Shown here: positions 8,353 to 15,747 of the stretch, one piece after another
How positions within the stretch are numbered: position 1 is the first letter of the stretch
How the letters are laid out: each line of letters opens with the position of its first letter
Origin: CAZVAR01 sp964625225
GTDB lineage: Bacteria; Pseudomonadota; Alphaproteobacteria; JAJUGE01
Direction: 5' to 3'
DNA: 36,512 bases
Assembly: GCA_964625225.1 (NCBI GenBank)
Contig: CAZVAR010000018.1
Location: forward strand, 1-36,512
Notes under the pieces: model-generated
Database searches by the model: none
Told to the model about the DNA's origin: nothing
Seen by the model: only the letters and a program-made list of their open reading frames with translations
Translations under genes and position numbers: made by a program

Positions 8353-9906
8353 ATGCAACCGGTCCTCGTCGCCCTCGCCGTACTCGCCGGATTCGTCCTG
8401 GCTTCGGTTTTCGCGCTCTGGTCTTACGGCCGTTTTGCGAAGCGGGCGCGCGGCGAGCGGTCCACCGCCCTTCCGGTATGCGACGGGGCAACGCTGCTGG
8501 ACCGTCTGGTCGGACCGCTGGTATCGGACCGGCCGGGCCAAAGCGGCCTGATGCTCATCGACGGCAATCTGGATGCGTTCGCGATCCGCGCCCTCACCGC
8601 ACGGCACGCGGAGCGCAGCCTGGATCTGCAGTACTACATTTGGAACGCCGATCTGACCGGACGCCTTCTGGTCGACGAGATCCTGAAAGCGGCCGATCGC
8701 GGCGTCCGTGTCCGACTGCTGCTCGACGACATCAACGCGCAGGGACACGACCGGACCTATCTGGCGCTCGACAGTCACCCGAATATCGCCGTCCGTCTGT
8801 TCAACCCGAGCCGAAACCGCAGCGGCACGTTCCGTCGCGGCCTCGAAATGCTGTTGCGCGCCGTCAGCGTCACCCGACGCATGCACAACAAGGCGTGGAT
8901 CGCCGACGGCCGGCTGGCTGTCGTCGGCGGCCGCAACATCGGCGACGAATATTTCGATGCTGCCGAGGCTTCCAATTTCCGCGACCTCGACGTGCTTCTG
9001 CTCGGAGATGCGGTCCGGCAGACCGAGATCGTCTTCGACGATTTCTGGAACAGCGAGGCGGCCATTCCGATCGGCGCCCTCGCGAAGCGGCGCAAAGCGG
9101 GCCTACCGGAGATCCGGGCGGCGCTGGCGGCCTGGACGGCCGATCAGCACGCGGCGCCTTATCTCAAGCGTGTCGCCGAGGACAACAGCGTTCGCAAGAT
9201 GCTGACCGGCGGACTCGAAATCCATTGGACAAAGGATGCGAGGATCGTCTCGGACCCTCCGGAAAAAGCCATCGGAGCGGGATCGGACGACTGGCTGATG
9301 AACACCATCAGGCCCATTTTGACGTCGGCGACCGCCAATCTGGAGATCATCTCGCCCTACTTCATTCCCGGGGAGGCCGGCACCGGCCAGCTCCTGAAAA
9401 TGGCCGGACGCGGGGTGCGCGTCGCCGTTCTGACCAACTCCCTTGCGGCGACGGACGTGACGGCGGTGCACGGCGCATACGCCCGTTACCGGGCATCGCT
9501 GGTCGAGGGCGGGGTCAGCTTGTTCGAGCTCAAGCCCTACGACCGGCGGGGCGACATGTCCCTGTTCGGATCGAGCACCGCCAGCCTGCACACCAAAGCC
9601 TTCACCGTCGATGATCGGATCGGATTCATCGGCTCCATGAACTTCGATCCGCGCTCGGCGTCGTTGAATTCCGAGATGGGCGTTCTTTTCGAGCATCCCG
9701 GACTGGTCGCCCGGGTCCGCGACATTTTCGCCGACGAGACCTCGGCTGCGAAAAGCTATCGCGTGTGCGTCCGTGCCGGGAGGGTCGTCTGGCAGGACGA
9801 CTCGCCGGACGCGCCGCGGACGCTCCACAACGAGCCGGAAGCGAGCCTTTACCGCCGGCTGACCGCGACGATGATCGGCCTTCTGCCGATCCAGTCGCAG
9901 CTTTGA
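8353..9906 (+). CDS. Phospholipase D family protein, cardiolipin synthase-like
   Basis: The 517-residue protein has one N-terminal membrane helix (about residues 4-24) and two HKD (HxKx4D) catalytic motifs. The first is HNKAWIAD at H178, followed by GGRNIGDEYF; the second is HTKAFTVD at H413, followed by GSMNFDPRSASLNSE. L-D-L-Q-Y-Y-I-W-N precedes the first motif, as in bacterial cardiolipin synthases of the ClsC type and related phospholipase D proteins. The likely reaction is phosphatidyl transfer between phospholipids at the inner membrane; hydrolysis is the alternative. A GAGG lies five bases before the ATG. It follows the EEP gene by 60 bp and is probably co-transcribed with it. The gene is convergent with the TetR-family repressor downstream. 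Confidence 0.8.
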   Translation: MQPVLVALAVLAGFVLASVFALWSYGRFAKRARGERSTALPVCDGATLLDRLVGPLVSDRPGQSGLMLIDGNLDAFAIRALTARHAERSLDLQYYIWNADLTGRLLVDEILKAADRGVRVRLLLDDINAQGHDRTYLALDSHPNIAVRLFNPSRNRSGTFRRGLEMLLRAVSVTRRMHNKAWIADGRLAVVGGRNIGDEYFDAAEASNFRDLDVLLLGDAVRQTEIVFDDFWNSEAAIPIGALAKRRKAGLPEIRAALAAWTADQHAAPYLKRVAEDNSVRKMLTGGLEIHWTKDARIVSDPPEKAIGAGSDDWLMNTIRPILTSATANLEIISPYFIPGEAGTGQLLKMAGRGVRVAVLTNSLAATDVTAVHGAYARYRASLVEGGVSLFELKPYDRRGDMSLFGSSTASLHTKAFTVDDRIGFIGSMNFDPRSASLNSEMGVLFEHPGLVARVRDIFADETSAAKSYRVCVRAGRVVWQDDSPDAPRTLHNEPEASLYRRLTATMIGLLPIQSQL

Positions 9907-9961
9907 GGAGGGGACGGCGCGGGCCTGCGAGGACATCGGGTGGCCGAACCGGCGAACCGTG

Positions 9962-10004
9962 CGTCCGGCGATCGTGCGGGTCCGCGCGGCCGCAACGCCG
10001 GACG
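9962..10004. terminator. Possible bidirectional terminator hairpin between convergent genes
   Basis: CGTCCGGCG (9962-9970) pairs perfectly with CGCCGGACG (9996-10004), and an inner TGCGG/CCGCA pair lies inside the loop. It sits between the ends of the convergent phospholipase D and TetR genes (gap 9907-10107). There is no T-tract on either side, so the call is tentative. Confidence 0.35.
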
Positions 10005-10107
10005 CGCACCCGAGCCCGGTTCCGGGCAGCCGCCCATGCGCGGGCCGAAACTCGGCGGCAGCCCTAGGTCGACGGCGCATGCCCGGCCATCGCGCCGCGC
10101 ATCGGCC

Positions 10108-10746
10108 TCATGGCGGCGACGGCTCGGTGAGAGGGGCGAAGAAGTGCCGGACCAGCTTTGCCGCGTCGTCCGGCATCTGGTACAGTTCGGGCATGCGCAG
10201 ATAGTCGGTGTACAGGCCGAGCATATAGGCGGGAAGCGCAAGCGCCAGCAGCCGCGGTTCTATGGCGCTTGCAATCCGACCGCTGGTCCGGAGCCGGCCG
10301 AAAAAGCGGCTCAAGGACCGGATAGCGCGTTCTTTCGCGGCACGTTCCCGTTCGATCAGGCCGGCCATATCGCCCGAATACTCGCATTTGAGCAGCAGGA
10401 TCGTGTAGATGCGCCGCAGGCGGCTGTCCTCGTGAAGCCGGACGAGGGAGCGGACGCAGAACGCTTCCAGGGCTTCGAGGGCACCGTCGGTATCGGTCTC
10501 GACGATCCGATAGAAGACGTCTTCCAGCGGCAGGCGGACCTGCTCGTGCACGGCGTTGAACAGGTCGGACTTGTCGCGGAAGTGCCAGTAGACGGCACCC
10601 CGGGTCACACCGGCGGCGCAGGCGACCCTTTCGAGCGTGGTCCGGGCGACGCCCCGCTCGAAGAACACACGTTCGGCCGCATCGAGGATCCGCTCCCGGG
10701 TTTGACGGGCATCCTCCTTGGTCCGCCTCAAGGCGGGGGTCCCCAC
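10108..10746 (-). CDS. acrR: TetR/AcrR-family repressor of the adjacent RND pump
   Basis: This protein of about 212 residues has an N-terminal TetR DNA-binding domain (RRTKEDARQTRERIL, then TTLERVACAAGVTRGAVYWHF as the helix-turn-helix, then R-D-K-S-D-L-F). The helical ligand-binding domain includes LLLKCEYSGDMA, resembling the H-K-C-E-F segment of AcrR, and L-P-A-Y-M-L-G-L. It is divergent from the acrAB-type operon, and the shared region holds a TtgR/AcrR-like palindrome. It therefore very likely represses the pump and is released by pump substrates. No ATG fits. GTG 10746 is used here; TTG 10731, preceded by GGGGA, would give 207 residues and align equally well with AcrR. The frame is open further upstream, but that part would cross the operator. 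Confidence 0.85.
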   Translation of the reverse strand: MGTPALRRTKEDARQTRERILDAAERVFFERGVARTTLERVACAAGVTRGAVYWHFRDKSDLFNAVHEQVRLPLEDVFYRIVETDTDGALEALEAFCVRSLVRLHEDSRLRRIYTILLLKCEYSGDMAGLIERERAAKERAIRSLSRFFGRLRTSGRIASAIEPRLLALALPAYMLGLYTDYLRMPELYQMPDDAAKLVRHFFAPLTEPSPP

Positions 10747-10789
10747 GGTGCTTGGATTTTCCCGGACCGAGCCGCCGCAACATCTTTCG

Positions 10790-10814
10790 TACAAACAGTC
10801 ATGAATGTATGGTA
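10790..10814. promoter_or_regulatory. Palindromic operator for the AcrR/TtgR-type repressor
   Basis: In the divergent region, TACAAACA (from 10790) and TGAATGTATGG (to 10812) form an imperfect palindrome around GTCA. The arrangement closely follows the known operators of E. coli AcrR (TACATACA ... TGAATGTATG) and Pseudomonas TtgR (TACAAACA ... CATGAATGTA), as I remember them. It is AT-rich in very GC-rich DNA, lies 44 bp upstream of the repressor GTG and about 125 bp upstream of the adaptor ATG, and could control both promoters. Confidence 0.75.
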
Positions 10815-10939
10815 CCCGTAACCACCGCCTCCGACAACGACCTCGATAGAGAGTCGGCACCCCAGAGCAACGGACATCCCCACGCCTTCCCCGATGCGGA
10901 GGGCCGATCGTCCGCCCTTTCCGACGCAAGGAGCCACCG

Positions 10940-12148
10940 ATGAAGCGCAACCCGGCTTTCGGCATCGCATCCGCTGTGGCGGCGGCATTGCTGCTGGCCG
11001 CTTGCGACGACGGACCGACGCAGGAGGGGGCGGCGGCCGCGCCGCCCCCGCCTCCGGAGGTCGCCATCGTGACGGTCGCCGCGCAGGACCTGCCGATCGA
11101 GACGGAGTTCGCCGGTCGCACGGCCGGCTCGCGCGAAGTCGAGGTGCGCGCCCGGGTGCAGGGCATCCTGCTGGAGCGGACCTATGTCGAGGGCGAGCGA
11201 GTCGAAGCGGGCACGGTCCTGTTCCGGATCGACCCGCGTCCCTACGAGGTGACCCTCCAGCACGCGCAGGCGCGGCTGCAGGAGGCGCAGGCGCGGCTGC
11301 GGGCGGCGGAGCGGGATTGGGAGCGCGCCGACACGCTCTATCGGAGAAAGGTGGGCAGCGAGCGCACGCGCGACGATGCGCTGTCTGCGCTGGAGCTCGC
11401 CAGGGCCAACGTCGCCCTGGCCCGGGCGGAAGTCAACGCCGCCCAGATCGATCTGGACTACACCACCGTCAAAGCCCCGATCGACGGCGTGACGGGCCGC
11501 GAGGTGATGTCGGAAGGCAGCCTGGTCGGCACCACGCCCGACAATAGTCTGCTGACGCGCCTGACCCAGCTCGACCCCATCCACGTGAACTTCGCCATTC
11601 CCGATGCGGAATGGCTGCGCCAGCGCGAACTGATCGAGAGCGGGCGTCTGGTGACCACCAACGGCAAGCGCCTCGCCGCCGAGCTGCGCCTGGCCGACGG
11701 CCGGACCTACGCCTATGCCGGCCAGGTAGACTTCACCGACACGACGGTGGACCGGGAAACCGGCACGATCCAGGCCCGCGCCGTCTTCCCTAACCCGGAC
11801 GGCGAGATTCTGCCGGGCCAGTTCGTGCGCATCGTGCTGAAAGGCCTGATCCGCACCGACACCATCGTCGTGCCCGAGGCGGCGGTCATGCAGGGGCCGC
11901 AGGGGACGTTCGTCTACCGCGTGACGGCGGACAACAGGGCCGAGGCGGCTCCGGTCACGACCGGGCCAGCCGTGGCGGCCGGCTGGATCATTGAGGACGG
12001 TCTCCGGCCCGGTGACCGCATCGTGGCCGAGGGCGTCATCCGCGTGCGCCCGGGCCAGCCGGTCCGGCTGGCCGATGCCGCCGCCCGGACGGCCGCGGAA
12101 CCCGGCCCGACCTCCGACCGGCAACAGAGCGGAGCGACCGCCCGATGA
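10940..12148 (+). CDS. acrA: RND efflux periplasmic adaptor (AcrA/MexA type lipoprotein)
   Basis: This 402-residue membrane-fusion protein starts with a lipoprotein signal peptide; the lipobox L-A-A-C puts the lipidated Cys at residue 22, followed by D-D-G and a Pro-rich linker. Domains in order are: a barrel-sandwich half with VRARVQGILLERTYVEGERV; an alpha-hairpin rich in Ala, Arg and Glu (about residues 110-175); the second sandwich half with DYTTVKAPIDGVTGREVM; a beta-barrel with QLDPIHVNFAIPDAEW; and a membrane-proximal domain with PNPDGEILPGQFVRI. It links the inner-membrane pump to an outer-membrane channel. Its stop overlaps the pump gene start (ATGA at 12145). Control by the divergent TetR protein is expected. 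The C-terminal 25 residues are a low-complexity tail. Confidence 0.9.
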   Translation: MKRNPAFGIASAVAAALLLAACDDGPTQEGAAAAPPPPPEVAIVTVAAQDLPIETEFAGRTAGSREVEVRARVQGILLERTYVEGERVEAGTVLFRIDPRPYEVTLQHAQARLQEAQARLRAAERDWERADTLYRRKVGSERTRDDALSALELARANVALARAEVNAAQIDLDYTTVKAPIDGVTGREVMSEGSLVGTTPDNSLLTRLTQLDPIHVNFAIPDAEWLRQRELIESGRLVTTNGKRLAAELRLADGRTYAYAGQVDFTDTTVDRETGTIQARAVFPNPDGEILPGQFVRIVLKGLIRTDTIVVPEAAVMQGPQGTFVYRVTADNRAEAAPVTTGPAVAAGWIIEDGLRPGDRIVAEGVIRVRPGQPVRLADAAARTAAEPGPTSDRQQSGATAR

Positions 12149-15100
12149 TTTCACGCTTCTTCATCGAGCGCCCGGTCTTCTCCGCGGTCATCTCGATCGT
12201 CATCGTGCTGGCCGGCCTGGTGGCGATGCGGGTGCTGCCGGTCGCGCAGTATCCCGAGATCGTGCCGCCCGAAGTGGTGGTCACCGCCACCTATCCGGGC
12301 GCCAACGCCGAGACGATCGCCAACACCGTCGCCGCGCCGCTGGAGCAGGAGATCAACGGCGTCGACAACATGATCTACATGCGCTCGACCAGCACATCGA
12401 GCGGCACCCTGCGCCTGATGGTGAGCTTCGAGATCGGCACGGATCCCGATCAGGCGGCCATCGACGTCAACAACCGGGTCAAGGCGGCCGAGGCCCGGCT
12501 GCCCGAGGAAGTGCGCCGCCAGGGCGTCAAGGTGGAGAAGCGCTCCAGCAACATCCTCCAGGTCATCACCATGGCCTCGCCGGAGGGGCGCTACGACTCG
12601 GTCTTCATCAGCAACTATGCGCTGCTCAACGTTATCGACGAACTCAAGCGCGTCCCGGGGGTCGGCGACGCGTCGCTGTTCGGCGCCAAGGACTATTCCA
12701 TGCGGATCTGGCTCCGGCCGGACAAGCTCGCCCAGTACGATCTGACACCCAGCCAGGTGGCAGCAGCCATCCGCGAGCAGAACGCCCAGTTCGCCGCCGG
12801 CCAGTTCGGCCAGGAGCCGATGGAGGGGACGACCGCCTTCACCTACAGCGTCTCCACCCAGGGCCGGATGATCGAGCCGTCCGAGTTCGAGAACATCATC
12901 CTGCGCTCGGACCCGCAAGGCGGCAGCCTCCGCCTCAAGGACGTCGCCCGGGTCGAGCTGGGCGCCCAGGACTACGCCTTCACCGCCACCTACAAGGGCC
13001 AGCCGACGGTGCCGATCGGCGTCTACCTGCAGCCCGGCGCCAACGCACTCGAGACCACCGCGGCGGTCAACGCCAAGATGGCGGAGCTGGCCGCGCGCTT
13101 TCCGGAAGGCATCGTCCACAGCACGCCGTTCGACACGACCGAATTCGTCGAAGTCTCGATCAAGGAGGTGGTCAAGACCTTCGTCGAGGCCATCCTCCTC
13201 GTGGTGCTGGTGGTGTTCCTGTTCCTGCAGAACGTCCGGGCCACCATAATCCCCGTGCTCGCCATCCCGGTCTCGATCATCGGCACCTTCGCCGGGATGT
13301 ACCTGCTCGGTTTCTCGATCAACCTCCTCACCCTGTTCGGGCTGGTGCTGGCCATCGGCATCGTCGTCGATGATGCCATCATCGTCATCGAGAACGTCGA
13401 GCGGCTGATGACGGAGGAGAAGCTGCCGCCCAAGCGGGCCGCGATCAAGGCGATGGAGGAGGTGGCCGGTCCGGTGATCGCCATCGTCTTCGTCCTCTCG
13501 GCGGTGTTCATCCCGGTGGCTTTTCTCGGCGGGCTGACCGGCGAGATGTACAAGCAGTTCGCCGTCACCATCGCCGTCTCGGTCACCATCTCGGGCATCG
13601 TCGCACTGACGCTGACGCCGGCGCTCTGCGCGCTGATGCTGAAGCCCACGCATGGCGAGCCATGGCTGCCGTTCCGCTGGTTCAATCGCGCCTTCGCCGC
13701 CATCACCCGCGGCTATATCGGCGGCGTAGGGTTCATGCTGCGCCGCGCGGTCCTCGGGTTCGTGCTGTTCGCCGGCCTGCTGGGCATCACCGCCCTGCTG
13801 TTCGAGCGGGTGCCAGGCGGGTTGGTGCCCGCCGAGGATCAGGGTTACGTGCTGATCGCCTATCAACTTCCGCCCGCGGCCTCGCTTGACCGCACGGAGC
13901 AGGTCACGGGCCGGATGACACAGCGGCTGCTGGAGCAGCCGACCGTGGACTCGGTGGTGACCTTCTCCGGCTTCGATATTCTCGCAAGTGCCCAGAAGAC
14001 CAGCTCGGGCATCTCCTTCGTCCAGCTCGGAGACTGGTCGGAACGGACCGAACCCGACCAGGACGCCCGCGTGCTCGTCAACCATTTCATGGGGCTCGGC
14101 GCCGATATCCGCGACGGCATGATCTTCGCCTTCAACCCGCCGCCCATTACCGGCATCAGCATGACCGGCGGGTTCGAAGGCTATCTCCAGAACCGCAGCG
14201 GCGCCAGCAACGAGGAACTGGCGCAGATGGCCGACCGGCTGGTGCAAGCCGCGAACCGGCGCCCGGAACTGACCGGCGTACGCACCACCTTTTCGGTCAG
14301 CACGCCGCAATATTTCATCGCTCTCGATCGCGAGAAGGCGCGCGCGCTCGACATCCCGATCAACGAGGTGTTCGCGACCATGCAGAGCACCTTCGGCAGC
14401 CTCTACGTCAACGACTTCACCCTGTTCGGCCGCAATTATCGGGTCAATCTCCAGTCGGAGGCCGAATTCCGCCGCTCGCCGGACGATCTGCGCCACGTGT
14501 TCGTGCGCTCCAACACCGGGAAGCTGGTACCGCTCGACGCCCTCGTCACGGTGAGCCGCGTGATCGGCCCGGACGTGGTCGAACGCTTCAACGTGTTTCC
14601 GGCGGCCAAGATCATGGGCGACCCGGCGCCCGGCTACAGTTCCGGCCAGGCGCTGGCGGCGATCGAAGCGGTGGCGGCGGAGATCTTGGACGAGAATTAC
14701 ACCCTCGGCTGGATCGGCTCGTCCTATCAGGAAAAAGTGGCCGCCGGTACCGGCAGCACGGCCTTCCTGTTCGGCATCGTCATGGTGTTCCTGATCCTGG
14801 CGGCGCAGTACGAGCGGTGGTCGCTGCCGCTTGCGGTGATCACGGCGGTGCCCTTCGCAGTGTTCGGTGCCATCCTCGCGACCTGGCTGCGCGGGCTCGA
14901 CAACGACCTCTACTTCCAGATCGGCCTCGTCACGCTGATCGGCTTGTCGGCCAAGAACGCCATTCTCATCGTGGAATTCGCGATGCTGCAGCGGCGCGAG
15001 GGCGCTTCGATCCTCGATGCGGCGGTGCAGGCGGCGCGCCTGCGCTTCCGGCCGATCGTCATGACCTCACTCGCCTTCACCCTCGGAGCGGTACCGCTGG

Positions 15101-15297
15101 CGCTGAGCTCCGGCGCCGGCTCGGCCAGCCGCCACTCGATCGGCACGGGGGTCATCGGCGGCATGCTGGCCGCGACCTTCATCGCGACCTTCTTCATCCC
15201 GCTGTTCTTCCGACTGATCGTCCAGCTCACGGAGCGACGGGAGGATGCGGCAGGGACGGCGGCGCCGAAGCCGGCGGATGAGCGGGCGCATGCATAG
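12145..15297 (+). CDS. acrB: RND multidrug efflux transporter, HAE1 family (AcrB/MexB type)
   Basis: This 1050-residue inner-membrane pump is almost the same length as E. coli AcrB (1049). It begins MISRFFIERPVFSAVISI and has the twelve-helix layout with two large periplasmic loops. The proton-relay residues are present: D409-D410 in GIVVDDAIIVIENVERLM (AcrB D407-D408) and K937 in GLSAKNAILIVEFA (AcrB K940). The porter domain motif GVDNMIYM and the late RFRPIVMTSLAFTLGAVPL are typical of HAE1 pumps, which export amphiphilic drugs, dyes, solvents or bile-salt-like compounds by proton antiport. It overlaps the adaptor gene by 4 bp. No oprM/tolC-type gene follows, so it must borrow an outer-membrane channel encoded elsewhere. 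The actual substrates cannot be inferred. Confidence 0.93.
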   Translation: MISRFFIERPVFSAVISIVIVLAGLVAMRVLPVAQYPEIVPPEVVVTATYPGANAETIANTVAAPLEQEINGVDNMIYMRSTSTSSGTLRLMVSFEIGTDPDQAAIDVNNRVKAAEARLPEEVRRQGVKVEKRSSNILQVITMASPEGRYDSVFISNYALLNVIDELKRVPGVGDASLFGAKDYSMRIWLRPDKLAQYDLTPSQVAAAIREQNAQFAAGQFGQEPMEGTTAFTYSVSTQGRMIEPSEFENIILRSDPQGGSLRLKDVARVELGAQDYAFTATYKGQPTVPIGVYLQPGANALETTAAVNAKMAELAARFPEGIVHSTPFDTTEFVEVSIKEVVKTFVEAILLVVLVVFLFLQNVRATIIPVLAIPVSIIGTFAGMYLLGFSINLLTLFGLVLAIGIVVDDAIIVIENVERLMTEEKLPPKRAAIKAMEEVAGPVIAIVFVLSAVFIPVAFLGGLTGEMYKQFAVTIAVSVTISGIVALTLTPALCALMLKPTHGEPWLPFRWFNRAFAAITRGYIGGVGFMLRRAVLGFVLFAGLLGITALLFERVPGGLVPAEDQGYVLIAYQLPPAASLDRTEQVTGRMTQRLLEQPTVDSVVTFSGFDILASAQKTSSGISFVQLGDWSERTEPDQDARVLVNHFMGLGADIRDGMIFAFNPPPITGISMTGGFEGYLQNRSGASNEELAQMADRLVQAANRRPELTGVRTTFSVSTPQYFIALDREKARALDIPINEVFATMQSTFGSLYVNDFTLFGRNYRVNLQSEAEFRRSPDDLRHVFVRSNTGKLVPLDALVTVSRVIGPDVVERFNVFPAAKIMGDPAPGYSSGQALAAIEAVAAEILDENYTLGWIGSSYQEKVAAGTGSTAFLFGIVMVFLILAAQYERWSLPLAVITAVPFAVFGAILATWLRGLDNDLYFQIGLVTLIGLSAKNAILIVEFAMLQRREGASILDAAVQAARLRFRPIVMTSLAFTLGAVPLALSSGAGSASRHSIGTGVIGGMLAATFIATFFIPLFFRLIVQLTERREDAAGTAAPKPADERAHA

Positions 15298-15301
15298 GGC
15301 C

Positions 15302-15330
15302 GCCCCGGTGCCGGTGCACGGCACCGGGGC
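15302..15330 (+). terminator. Hairpin terminator after the RND operon
   Basis: A perfect 12-bp stem (GCCCCGGTGCCG at 15302-15313 with CGGCACCGGGGC at 15319-15330) and a 5-base loop start 5 bp after the pump stop codon. There is no T-tract after it, so it may act with Rho or simply protect the mRNA 3' end. Confidence 0.65.
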
Positions 15331-15747
15331 CGTATGACCGCCTGACGCGGGCCGGGACAGACTCCCGGCCTGCGCCCGCGACACCGCACGGCGCGCCGCG
15401 CTGCCGCTGGGAAGCATCGTTCCCCGTCGAACCCGTGCGGCCGCCGACGCTCACCCGGCTGCGAGCCTCCGACCGGTGCGGGCACCGCACGGCCGACGTA
15501 CGGCGGAGCATCTCGTCTCACCGGGCTCCGGCCGATCGGGCCTGCGCGGTTGCGGTCGACTCAGCGGCAGCCGCGCAGGGCGGAACAGCCACCGTCGCCG
15601 TCCCGAACATAAGTATCAAACCCAAGTTGCGCGCGTAAATCACCATTATTTAGCGAAATTCCATACAATTACGCGCTCGCTTACGGATGAAACGAGGTCA
15701 CATACGGTGATCTTGTTTATCCCGAAATCCAATCGGGGTGCGGCACT
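15331..15747 (+). promoter_or_regulatory. Intergenic region with an AT-rich promoter-like island upstream of the chemoreceptor gene
   Basis: This stretch of about 417 bp has no convincing gene. From about 15605 to 15735 the base composition drops sharply in GC compared with the surroundings, with runs such as AACATAAGTATCAAA, CACCATTATTTAGCG and CTTGTTTATCC. It is the likely promoter region of the methyl-accepting chemotaxis gene. I could not fix a confident -35/-10 or sigma-28/sigma-54 motif. Confidence 0.4.

Noticed and set aside
12151..14496. A 781-residue open frame on the minus strand opposite the RND pump gene
   Set aside because: Its translation is rich in Asp, His, Gln, Arg and Gly with no domain, and it mirrors the codon pattern of the clearly real pump gene; it is an antisense shadow caused by high GC.
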